Positions 31,183 through 39,375 of a stretch of DNA of 64,000 nucleotides are shown piece after piece (position 1 is the first letter of the stretch; each line of letters opens with the position of its first letter). The stretch is from contig JARQZL010000117.1 of assembly GCA_029984855.1 (NCBI GenBank), positions 1 through 64,000 of the forward strand, written 5' to 3'. A model generated the notes under the pieces. It did not search any database. It had not been told where the DNA came from and saw only the letters and a program-made list of their open reading frames with translations. The position numbers were made by a program, and so were the translations under genes. This DNA is from Archaeoglobales archaeon. GTDB taxonomy: Archaea; Halobacteriota; Archaeoglobi; Archaeoglobales; Archaeoglobaceae.

Positions 31183-32613
31183 TTAATCAGGTACATCAAG
31201 TCCTATCGTCTTTCTGTATCTCATTCCCGGAAACCTGATTTTCTTAATAGCTGAATAAGCTTTCACCCTCGCATCTTCGATAGTTTCACCTCTACCAACG
31301 ACAGTGATGACTCTTCCTCCTGTAGTCTGGTAGCCATCTGGCTTCGCTATTCCATTAGCGTAAAGAATTGCTTCCTTCATTGCCTCTTCAATTCCCTCCA
31401 TCGGTTGGCTTGTATAGTGCTGTGCAGGATATCCTGGCTTGAATCCTTCTCTACCTTTCAGAGCTCCACTTACTGCACAGACTGCAATACAGCAATCATT
31501 GCTGAACCTTACGTCTACTTCGTCAAGTTCTTTCTCAATTATAGCCATTGAAAGTCTGTACATATCTGTTTCAAGTCTCGGCAGCTTCGCCTGAGCTCCA
31601 GGGTCGCACTCCCTGATGTTGATTTCAAGAACTTTTGGAATGATCTCTCCATTTTCCTCCACAAACATGATGACCGGATAAAGAACACCCTTAAACGTCT
31701 TTCCCTCACTGCGGGAGTACCTTATGATAGGTTTTACTACCATCTCCATTATTTTTTCTTCGAGTTCTGGTGTTAATGCCGGATGTGGACTTACTGCTCC
31801 CATTCCTCCGGTGTTCAGATTGAACAGCCTTCCCTCCCGGTACAGCTTTTCCGCATCACTTTTTGATATAAACTTTTTTGTAAGCCCTATGTAGAAGTCC
31901 CTCATGCCCTCAACATCGTCGCTATCAAATGCACGTTTGTAGTCCTTTGCATGTCCGAAAGGTTTTACTGTTTTACCGTCGCTGATGGCTGTAAAAGCGA
32001 CTTCGATACCATAAAGCCTTTCTTCCACCTCTATCCTGTCTCCTGCCTGTCCAAACTTCTTTTTCACCATTATCTCCTCAACAGCCTGTATTGCCTGCTC
32101 CTCAGAACTGCAAACGTAAACACCTTTACCGGCTGCAAGTCCATCTGCCTTTACAACCAGATCCTTACCCGAGGAATAGCAGCTCTTTATGTACTCTCTT
32201 GCCTCATCAGGATCGTCAAAGTTGCAGTATTCGGGGATTGGAACCCCTATTCTTGCGAGAAAGTCCTTTGCCCAGCATTTACTTGCCTCAAGAATTGTTG
32301 CCTCTTTTCTTGGTCCAACAACAGGTATCCCGTTCTCTTCCATAAGATCTACGATGCCCAAGCTCAGCGGTTCTTCTGGGCCAACAAAAGCGAGGTCAAT
32401 GTCTTCAAGCTTTGCGAAGTTTACTATCTCATCAAGAGCCCTTATCGAAGAAATGAATCTCCCTTTAAGCTTTGCCTGACTGCATTTCTCAAAAAATTCG
32501 CTTCCAGCGTTTCCTGGAGCAACGAAAACCTTCTTTACCTCTTCACTTCTTGCAAACGCATGCGCAATGGCATTTCCCCTTCCACCAGCATCTACCACAA
32601 GAACCTTGACCAT
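31183..32613 (-). CDS. purD: Phosphoribosylamine--glycine ligase
   Basis: MVKVLVVDAGGRGNAIAHAF..., DLVVKADGLAAGKGVYVC, LNTGGMGAVSPHP. Confidence 0.95.
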   Translation of the reverse strand: MVKVLVVDAGGRGNAIAHAFARSEEVKKVFVAPGNAGSEFFEKCSQAKLKGRFISSIRALDEIVNFAKLEDIDLAFVGPEEPLSLGIVDLMEENGIPVVGPRKEATILEASKCWAKDFLARIGVPIPEYCNFDDPDEAREYIKSCYSSGKDLVVKADGLAAGKGVYVCSSEEQAIQAVEEIMVKKKFGQAGDRIEVEERLYGIEVAFTAISDGKTVKPFGHAKDYKRAFDSDDVEGMRDFYIGLTKKFISKSDAEKLYREGRLFNLNTGGMGAVSPHPALTPELEEKIMEMVVKPIIRYSRSEGKTFKGVLYPVIMFVEENGEIIPKVLEINIRECDPGAQAKLPRLETDMYRLSMAIIEKELDEVDVRFSNDCCIAVCAVSGALKGREGFKPGYPAQHYTSQPMEGIEEAMKEAILYANGIAKPDGYQTTGGRVITVVGRGETIEDARVKAYSAIKKIRFPGMRYRKTIGLDVPD

Positions 32614-32640
32614 GTTCTTCCTTCAGCTGGCGTATATAAA

Positions 32641-33558
32641 TTATAGCGTTAACAGCCCTGCGGCAATGAAACATGCAAGAAAAGATAGCACAGGAGTAAC
32701 AATCCAGCTCAGAACTATCTGCTTAACCAAGCTGATTCTGACAGAAGAGAAGCTTTTTAGTATCCCAACACCTGCAATGCCACCAATTATACAGTATGTT
32801 GTCGAGACAGGCATACCAATCAGCGTGAATGTAAAGACCGTCATTCCTGCTGACATCTGGGCTGAGAAGCCAGAAAAAGCATCAAGAGGTGTAATTCCTT
32901 TGCCAACAGTCTCAACAACCCGTCCGCTCAGCAAAACGGCTCCGGCAAAGAGCAAAATGGAACCAAGGATGGCTGCAACTGTTGCATCCAGGTATCCGGA
33001 AGACACTACAGGCCCGAGCGCTGTGGCAAGTTCATTCGCTCCGGTATTGTAGGCAATAACAATTCCACTGAGCAATAGCAAAAAGGATGTTGTTCTCTCT
33101 GCAATGAAGAACGGCAATCTGGAGATCAAACGCTCCACAACTGAATATATTATCATGGCAAGCAACATGGAGCTTACAGGAGATATTATCCAGGATAGCA
33201 CAATTGACTGGAGAATATCAAGCCTTGCTGAACCCGCCACAACTCCCGCACCTATCAGGCTGCCAACTATTGCCTGATGACTCGAGATAGGAAGCCTCTT
33301 CCAGTTTGAGAAGATTATTATAAAGGCCGAAATAAAGAGAGAGATACTCAATAACAATGTATCGAGTTCTGCAAGGCTGCCAACCGTGTACATGACATTT
33401 CGCTGCGTAAGCGCTCCAAGCATTACGAAAATTCCAAGAAGTGAGATTGCCCTTCTGAAGCTCAGTACACCAGACCCAACGCTTATTCCAAAGGAGTTGG
33501 AAGTATCGTTGGAGCCTATACTGAAGGCTATAAGCATTGCAGCAATTGCAGCAAGCAT
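32641..33558 (-). CDS. PiT-family inorganic phosphate transporter
   Basis: IGSNDTSNSFGISVGSGVLS and YNTGANELATALGPVV duplicated PiT signatures. Confidence 0.9.
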   Translation of the reverse strand: MLAAIAAMLIAFSIGSNDTSNSFGISVGSGVLSFRRAISLLGIFVMLGALTQRNVMYTVGSLAELDTLLLSISLFISAFIIIFSNWKRLPISSHQAIVGSLIGAGVVAGSARLDILQSIVLSWIISPVSSMLLAMIIYSVVERLISRLPFFIAERTTSFLLLLSGIVIAYNTGANELATALGPVVSSGYLDATVAAILGSILLFAGAVLLSGRVVETVGKGITPLDAFSGFSAQMSAGMTVFTFTLIGMPVSTTYCIIGGIAGVGILKSFSSVRISLVKQIVLSWIVTPVLSFLACFIAAGLLTL

Positions 33559-34193
33559 TATCTCAAACTCACATTCAGAATTTGTATCAGATCAGCAGCA
33601 TCCTCGATGATATCGCTAACGTTAACAAGCCCGTCTATAAAATTCGACAGGATTTTGCCCTCCCAAAAACTTCTCACCTCTTTTTTTACAAGCTTCTTGT
33701 AGATTTCACGCTTGATTGCATCAACTTCCCGCTCTCTCGTTCTGATCTTTATCGTCTTGTCACTGAGATCAGCTTCCTTACCAAGAGCTTCAAAAGCCTC
33801 CATGAGGTTCACACTCATTTTTGTGTTGAGAATTGCCACTTTTACACAGAGTTCTCTAACATCCCCATCCAGCTCAGAGGTGAGGCGAGCATAGTCAACG
33901 GCAGTATTTTCAAGAGTGTCAAGGATTTCATCAATTGTCTCAGCAAGCTTGTAAAGCGTCCCCCGCATTACCGGGAGAAAAGCACCCTCATATAGCTTTA
34001 ACGCGATATCTCTTCTTATCGCATCTCCCGTTTTTTCAAGTTCACAAACCTCTGTCAGCAGCCCTTTGTCACCGCTTTCAATCGCTTTGGTGAATATCTC
34101 GCAGGATAGCTTAACAGAATTGATGTGCTCCTTGAAAAGCTCGATAACTTCTTTCTCCTTACCACCGGCGATAAATCTTTTCAGCCATCGCAT
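33558..34193 (-). CDS. PhoU-like DUF47 protein
   Basis: MRWLKRFIAGGKEKEVIELFKEHINSVKLSCEIFTKAIESGDKG...VCELEKTGDAIRRDIALKL; start codon overlaps upstream of PiT (TAATG junction). Confidence 0.87.
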   Translation of the reverse strand: MRWLKRFIAGGKEKEVIELFKEHINSVKLSCEIFTKAIESGDKGLLTEVCELEKTGDAIRRDIALKLYEGAFLPVMRGTLYKLAETIDEILDTLENTAVDYARLTSELDGDVRELCVKVAILNTKMSVNLMEAFEALGKEADLSDKTIKIRTREREVDAIKREIYKKLVKKEVRSFWEGKILSNFIDGLVNVSDIIEDAADLIQILNVSLR

Positions 34194-34249
34194 TTTTCTC
34201 ACCCCATTGTTTGAGAAGTGTAAATAAAAAATAATAAAAATCTGCCGAA

Positions 34250-34288
34250 AAAGGAAATGATTATATACGACCGATATTACGAAATTCA
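34250..34288 (+). promoter_or_regulatory. Predicted BRE/TATA promoter of mtd, leaderless transcript likely
   Basis: AAAAGGAAATG-ATTATATA centred about 25 nt before the mtd ATG (34288). Confidence 0.55.
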
Positions 34289-35106
34289 TGCGAATCGGTA
34301 TAGTTAAACTCGGTGCAATTGCCACATCTCTTCTCCTTGATTACATACTCGATGAAAGGGCGGAAAGGGAGGATATAGAGATACGTACAGTTACAAGTGG
34401 CCCAAAGCTGAGGGATGCAGACGTTGAAATTGCAGAAAAATTAAAGGAATTCAATCCCGATTTAATAGTGGTCGCCTCACCCAATGCAGCTCTTCCTGCT
34501 GCAAAGAAGGCGAGGCAGATTCTTAAGGAGTCAGGAAAGCCGGTGATAGTAATAAGCGATGCACCTGCTAAAAAAGTGAAGAATGAGCTTGAAGCTGAAG
34601 GATTTGGCTACATACTTGTTACAGCAGACTCAATGATTGGTGCAAGGCGTGAGTTTCTCGATCCCACAGAGATGACTTTATACAACACCGATGTGATGAA
34701 AGTGCTTGCCGCTTGCGGTGCATTCAGGGCCGTGCATCTGGCCATAGACCAAGCAATAGAGGAGTTAAAAGCCGGAAATGTAGAGCTGCCAAAGCTTGTT
34801 GTTGATGTAGAGAGAGCGGTAAATTCCGGTTATTTCAGCAATCCCTATGCAAGAGCAAAGGCTATGGCTGCATATACAATAGCCGAAAAAGTTGCAGACA
34901 TAACAACAAAAGCATGCTTTATGGAGAAAAACCCCGAAAGATACATACCACTGGTTGCCTCAGCACACGAAATGATGAGATACGCAGCAAAACTTGCAGA
35001 TGAGGCAAGGGAAATTGAGAAAGCTAATGACAGTATCTGTAGAACACCTCATGCAAAAGATGGCAGAGTTTTGAGTAAAAGGGAACTTATGAAAAAACCC
35101 TCCTGA
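34288..35106 (+). CDS. mtd: F420-dependent methylenetetrahydromethanopterin dehydrogenase
   Basis: MRIGIVKLGAIATSLLLDYILDERAEREDIEIRTVTSGPK...GFGYILVTADSMIGARREFLDPTEMTLYNTDVMKVLAACGAFR. Confidence 0.97.
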   Translation: MRIGIVKLGAIATSLLLDYILDERAEREDIEIRTVTSGPKLRDADVEIAEKLKEFNPDLIVVASPNAALPAAKKARQILKESGKPVIVISDAPAKKVKNELEAEGFGYILVTADSMIGARREFLDPTEMTLYNTDVMKVLAACGAFRAVHLAIDQAIEELKAGNVELPKLVVDVERAVNSGYFSNPYARAKAMAAYTIAEKVADITTKACFMEKNPERYIPLVASAHEMMRYAAKLADEAREIEKANDSICRTPHAKDGRVLSKRELMKKPS

Positions 35107-35128
35107 ACTCTTTTCCTTTCTCTCCCTT

Positions 35129-35410
35129 TTATCTCTCAACCAAGGAGTACGAAATCAGTAAGAAGCCGGCTGTCAGTATACTTATAACAAGGGGCATTAT
35201 AACGCTCGGAAATGAGATCAGTCCAAGAGCTGACGCCATAAGCATGCTTACACCCGCAAGGGCTATGAGAATGAAGCCAGCAAGCAGGTAGAGCATATCC
35301 GCTCTCCCGGTGGATATATGGGCTTTCAAAACTACACTGATTACGATAATACTTGAAGATATAAAGACAAAACCAAAAAGAAAGTAAATAATTAAAAAAT
35401 AGTTGTTCAA
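35129..35410 (-). CDS. Small (93 aa) about 3-TM membrane protein downstream of the archaellin genes
   Basis: ORF of almost entirely hydrophobic segments, co-directional with and 14 nt from the second archaellin gene. Confidence 0.6.
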   Translation of the reverse strand: MNNYFLIIYFLFGFVFISSSIIVISVVLKAHISTGRADMLYLLAGFILIALAGVSMLMASALGLISFPSVIMPLVISILTAGFLLISYSLVER

Positions 35411-35423
35411 TTTATGTACCTCC

Positions 35424-36074
35424 TCAGCTGAGATCTACCTGTGTCATGCCGCTGAGTGAGTCTGGGATGCTCACACCAAACTCGGTTGTTGCGCCCGTTA
35501 CCGGGATTATCCTTATTGTTGCTGTCTTACTCTCTCTCAGACCGCTGTCGCCACGGATGGCACTGATATTCAGGTGAATCTTTGCAACATCCTCCTTGCT
35601 GTTCATAACCGGATTGCTATTGCCGTTTGTTTTCAGAGAACCATCATCATCGTTGACCCATGTTACAACGAACGTGCTTGACCAAGTAGTAATATTGCCC
35701 GGATCAATGATGGTTGAATTCCCACTGTGTGCCACATCGCACGTCAGAATGGCATGAGTATCATCATCGATGTATTCTATGGTGGCATTGCCCAGGTCGA
35801 TATCTTCACTTCCCGGTCTGAGTTTTACTGTGAGGTTTATCCAGTCAACGTATTTGAGGTTGCTCACCGTGGTAACGTTTCCTGAGGCAGCAACCACATT
35901 CAGACCCGTTGAGGTCTGCGATGTAGCTTCTTTTCCTGTCGTCTGAGCTCTCTGCTGAAGTAAACCGGCGGTGTTTATCAGAACGGCAGCAGCTATAGCC
36001 GCAACCAGAACCATTGCTATAAAGACAATCAGTGTACCAATTCCAACCTGTCCTTTTTCATCCATCTTCATCAC
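35424..36074 (-). CDS. flaB: Archaellin (FlaB/ArlB), copy 2
   Basis: Class III signal [58 protein letters not shown] motif; SD GGTGATGAAG. Confidence 0.95.
   Translation of the reverse strand: MMKMDEKGQVGIGTLIVFIAMVLVAAIAAAVLINTAGLLQQRAQTTGKEATSQTSTGLNVVAASGNVTTVSNLKYVDWINLTVKLRPGSEDIDLGNATIEYIDDDTHAILTCDVAHSGNSTIIDPGNITTWSSTFVVTWVNDDDGSLKTNGNSNPVMNSKEDVAKIHLNISAIRGDSGLRESKTATIRIIPVTGATTEFGVSIPDSLSGMTQVDLS
35905..36063 (-). repeat. 159-bp direct repeat unit (archaellin 5' region), copy in flaB2
   Basis: Aligned by eye to 36509..36667: only 2 mismatches seen (CATTGCTATAAAGA vs CATCGCTATGAAGA). Confidence 0.9.
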
Positions 36075-36075
36075 C

Positions 36076-36693
36076 TCATGTCAGGTCAACCTGTGTCAGG
36101 CCGTTAACAGAATCGGGAACGGTAATCGTGTACGTTGTTGTCGCTCCAGTCTCGGGAATTATCTTTATTGTTGCCTCTTTGCCTTCAGCAAGACCGTGGT
36201 CTCCAGTCGCACTATCACTACCGGCACGAATGTCAGCAAGATTGAGCTTGATCATGAATACGTCTTCCTTGCTGTTCATAACCGGAAAAGAGCTGTCGTC
36301 ATCCTGCTCTGACACAACCGCAAAGGCGCTATGATTAGCAGTGGTTCCATACGTCAGCTCAGCATGGGTATCCTTATCGGTGTATACTATGACAGCCTTA
36401 CTCAGATCCACATCCTCACTTCCTGCACGCAGCTTGACAACCATACCTATATCAGTAACAGTATCATTTGTACCATCAACTGTTCCATTTACACTCATAA
36501 CCGTCAGGCCCGTTGAGGTCTGCGATGTAGCTTCTTTTCCTGTCGTCTGAGCTCTCTGCTGAAGTAAACCGGCGGTGTTTATCAGAACGGCAGCAGCTAT
36601 AGCCGCAACCAGAACCATCGCTATGAAGACAATCAGTGTACCAATTCCAACCTGTCCTTTTTCATCCCTTTTTAAACTCATACTCACCACCAT
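36076..36693 (-). CDS. flaB: Archaellin (FlaB/ArlB), copy 1; start may be 36681
   Basis: [71 protein letters not shown] precedes the internal ATG at 36681. Confidence 0.95.
   Translation of the reverse strand: MVVSMSLKRDEKGQVGIGTLIVFIAMVLVAAIAAAVLINTAGLLQQRAQTTGKEATSQTSTGLTVMSVNGTVDGTNDTVTDIGMVVKLRAGSEDVDLSKAVIVYTDKDTHAELTYGTTANHSAFAVVSEQDDDSSFPVMNSKEDVFMIKLNLADIRAGSDSATGDHGLAEGKEATIKIIPETGATTTYTITVPDSVNGLTQVDLT
36509..36667 (-). repeat. 159-bp direct repeat unit (archaellin 5' region), copy in flaB1
   Basis: See 35905..36063. Confidence 0.9.
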
Positions 36694-36713
36694 AATAGTC
36701 TCATAATAATGAC

Positions 36714-36729
36714 TTAATAAACCTTTCTC
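36714..36729 (-). promoter_or_regulatory. Predicted archaellin promoter (BRE GAGAAAGG + TATA TTTATTAA)
   Basis: On the minus strand, GGAGAAAGGTTTATTAAGTC lies about 25 nt before the first possible start codon. Confidence 0.5.
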
Positions 36730-36799
36730 CTACTTTATCAAATTTGAGAATTTAATTATTCTATCTCAACCGGTGATAAAAACAGAGACAGAAAAAGAG

Positions 36800-37138
36800 T
36801 CAGTCTTTTGAGAATTTTTTGAGGTTATCCCAGATTTCAATCGGCTTTGGCTTGGCAATCCAGCTCAGATTAATGCCCTTGGACGTTATTTCAATTTTAA
36901 GGCTCTCAAGAGCTGAGATGTAGGCTGTCCTGCGTTTCTGTCCTTCTACAAGCACTTTCTGGATCTCAATCAGAAGACCTTTCTCCATCAGTTCTTTGAA
37001 TTTTCTGTAGCAAGTGGCCTGCGGTATGCTGAGCTCTTCGCTTATCTCCTGAACTGTCACGGGCTTTTCCATGGCCTTTGAAAGTATCTTGATGCTCCAG
37101 ACGTCCAGCAGTGTATTCAGTACTTCTTCAGATACCAT
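36800..37138 (-). CDS. Winged-HTH transcriptional regulator (ArsR-like fold)
   Basis: TVQEISEELSIPQATCYRKFKELMEKGLLIEIQKVLVEGQKRRTAYISALESLKIEI. Confidence 0.8.
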   Translation of the reverse strand: MVSEEVLNTLLDVWSIKILSKAMEKPVTVQEISEELSIPQATCYRKFKELMEKGLLIEIQKVLVEGQKRRTAYISALESLKIEITSKGINLSWIAKPKPIEIWDNLKKFSKD

Positions 37139-37188
37139 GCTTTACCCCAAGCTTTTTTAAATCTTGAATTGAAGCAGATGAAGTTAAG

Positions 37189-37506
37189 ATGAAGGTAATG
37201 AGAGAAGATGGGAGCGTAGTTGTGAGAAACCTCGTTGTTGCAGAGGGATTTAAGAGATACACTGGTCTGATGTTCAGATTCAGAATTCCGTATGATGGCC
37301 TGCTGTTAAGTATGAACGACACGGATTTCATACACTCCTTTTTTGTGTTTTTTCCGTTTAAAGCAATTTTCCTTGATGAAGAGTTTAAAATTGTCGAGAC
37401 ATGCATAATAAAGCCATTCACAATCAAGAGAATGAGAGCAAGCTGGGTTCTGGAAACACACCCTGATGTAGACGTAAAAAAAGGTGAAAAACTCATCATA
37501 CGTTGA
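37189..37506 (+). CDS. DUF192 family protein
   Basis: LVVAEGFKRYTGLMFRFRIPYDGLLLSMNDTDFIHSFFVFFPFKAIFLDEEFKIVE. Confidence 0.82.
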   Translation: MKVMREDGSVVVRNLVVAEGFKRYTGLMFRFRIPYDGLLLSMNDTDFIHSFFVFFPFKAIFLDEEFKIVETCIIKPFTIKRMRASWVLETHPDVDVKKGEKLIIR

Positions 37507-38353
37507 TATCCTCCACGTATCTGCTTACCGCCACTTCACCATACACTGTAAGCTTTCCATTCTTTATGAGCTCCTTCTGTTCCAGTCCAAGAATTATCCT
37601 CTGCGTGTCTGCAGCTTCGAGCCCAAGAATTGATGGCAGATCCTCAACCGGTATGCCTGAATATATCGCCTGCAGTACCTGCTTCTCCATCTTGCTAAGC
37701 CTTGCACTCTCCACCTTCTTCAATATACTCACAAATTCAAGACCAACATATCTGCTCAGAAGATTCAGAATTCTCTTGTCAGGGATGTGCATGTATGAAA
37801 CCATTGCCTCTCCATCCTCCATCAACCTGATGTTGAGTATTTCCGCTTTTTTTCCATTAACGGTTCTCATCTCCTTTTTTATCTCTCTGACGGATGATAG
37901 CTTTATGATGGCCGTATCGAGGAGAATTGCACCTCTCCTAATACCCAGCTTACCTCTTTTCCAAGGGGCATTGAGAACAATACCGCCCCTTATTGCAGGA
38001 TGCTTGTATATTATGGGGTTTCCACCAATCGTGAGTTTCATCAGAATGTAAAAGAACTTATCAAGCTTGTCTTCTCCGGCCTTTATCACCACCACATTCG
38101 GTGCCCCGTCTTTAATGAAAGCAATTTTCATGGAATCCTCTATCATATCTCTGAGATCCTCAGGAACCCCTATTTTTCTGACATCGAAAATAGAGGTCAG
38201 GGGAATTATTAGCCTGTCTTCAGAATTAACAATTAAAAGGCGTTTTATACTCAGGATTATCCTGGATTTCTCGAAATCTTCCATTTTTCTCCGCTCACCC
38301 CTCAATAATGAGGTGGCAGATTTGGCGATGAAATCAGCTACAATTTTCTCCAT
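37496..38353 (-). CDS. cheF: Archaeal taxis protein CheF (DUF439 family)
   Basis: About 285-aa ORF with N-terminal domain ESARL...ILSIKRLLIVNSEDRLIIPLTSIFDV and C-terminal HTH-like LSKMEKQVLQAIYSGIPVEDLPSILGLEAADTQRIILGLEQKELI; near archaellin genes. Confidence 0.72.
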   Translation of the reverse strand: MEKIVADFIAKSATSLLRGERRKMEDFEKSRIILSIKRLLIVNSEDRLIIPLTSIFDVRKIGVPEDLRDMIEDSMKIAFIKDGAPNVVVIKAGEDKLDKFFYILMKLTIGGNPIIYKHPAIRGGIVLNAPWKRGKLGIRRGAILLDTAIIKLSSVREIKKEMRTVNGKKAEILNIRLMEDGEAMVSYMHIPDKRILNLLSRYVGLEFVSILKKVESARLSKMEKQVLQAIYSGIPVEDLPSILGLEAADTQRIILGLEQKELIKNGKLTVYGEVAVSRYVEDINV

Positions 38354-38357
38354 CTAT

Positions 38358-38393
38358 GAGTAAAATATTCTCAAAAATTCTTAAATTTTACTC
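38358..38393. promoter_or_regulatory. Inverted repeat GAGTAAAAT-N18-ATTTTACTC upstream of cheF
   Basis: Perfect 9-bp arms 38358..38366 and 38385..38393, 5 nt from the cheF start, spanning the likely TATA region. Confidence 0.6.
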
Positions 38394-38415
38394 TTAGAAT
38401 TCTAATGAGCTGTCC

Positions 38416-39369
38416 TCACTTCTCAAGCTTCTCCAGGAGCCCACAGACGAGAAGGGGTAAAATCAGGGTTGCATCCCCCTCGACGGTAACATGCTTTGCA
38501 CTCTCTTTGATCTTCCCCCATGAAACAGCTTCTCTTGACCTTGCCCCTGAAAGGCTACCGTCCCACTCCACTGCTGTGGTTATATAAACTGCATAATCCA
38601 GACCGCCTTTGAACTGGTTCCACCATATTGTGTGATGCTTGGATATACCTCCTCCAACAATAAGCGCTCCGGTACGTTTTGACTCAAAAACAATATCGCT
38701 CAGCTCACACTCATCTGCAAACACATCGATAATGAAGTCCCTGTGCTGCTGATAGAAAATCCAGAGCTGGCTCCCAACAGCTCCATCGGTTATTCCGGGT
38801 ATATAAACAGGAATCCTGTTCCTGTAGCACCAGTAAACTACTGAGTTCTCTGCATTCTCCTCGTTCTCAATACGTTTTCCTATCTCCCATACAAGTTCTC
38901 TTGTCGATAGTCTCTTTTTGCTGTTGTAGATGTTCTCAATTACTGGCAGGAGTTTTTCTTCAACGATTAAACCGTAGCTCTCGTTCGGAACAAGAACATT
39001 ACCTATACGGTTGATTCCCATGCGGTGGAGTTCAATATCATCAAGCATGAAGCTGCCGTGATAGTAGTCCTTCCATATCCTTGCAAGGTCATGGTCAAGT
39101 GTTCCGCACGTTGTTATTATAACGTCAACAAGCTTTTTTTTAACGAGTTCTTTGATCACACCCCTTGCACCCGTTGCAATAATGGCAGCAGGGAAGGACA
39201 GGAAGACCGTTGCATCATCGTTTACCATATCCTCGAGGATTTTAAGAGCGTCGCTGACTTTTTTAGCTGTAAATCCACCGGCTCTGCCAAACTCATCTAT
39301 CAGGCCAGCAATGCTCATCCCCTTCTCCGGTTCTATATCCTTCACAGGATCCGAGTTCTGCATAACCAA
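38416..39369 (-). CDS. dys: Deoxyhypusine synthase-like protein
   Basis: VFLSFPAAIIATGARGVIKELVKKKLVDVIITTCGTLDHDLAR...IVGGGISKHHTIWWNQFKGGLDYAVYITTAVEWDGSLSGA. Confidence 0.93.
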   Translation of the reverse strand: MVMQNSDPVKDIEPEKGMSIAGLIDEFGRAGGFTAKKVSDALKILEDMVNDDATVFLSFPAAIIATGARGVIKELVKKKLVDVIITTCGTLDHDLARIWKDYYHGSFMLDDIELHRMGINRIGNVLVPNESYGLIVEEKLLPVIENIYNSKKRLSTRELVWEIGKRIENEENAENSVVYWCYRNRIPVYIPGITDGAVGSQLWIFYQQHRDFIIDVFADECELSDIVFESKRTGALIVGGGISKHHTIWWNQFKGGLDYAVYITTAVEWDGSLSGARSREAVSWGKIKESAKHVTVEGDATLILPLLVCGLLEKLEK

Positions 39370-39375
39370 TCTGAA

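Noticed and set aside
31951-32646. 231-aa plus-strand ORF
   Set aside because: Fully antisense to purD, whose family motifs are unambiguous.
37128-37499. 123-aa minus-strand ORF
   Set aside because: Antisense to the DUF192 gene, which has clear family motifs.
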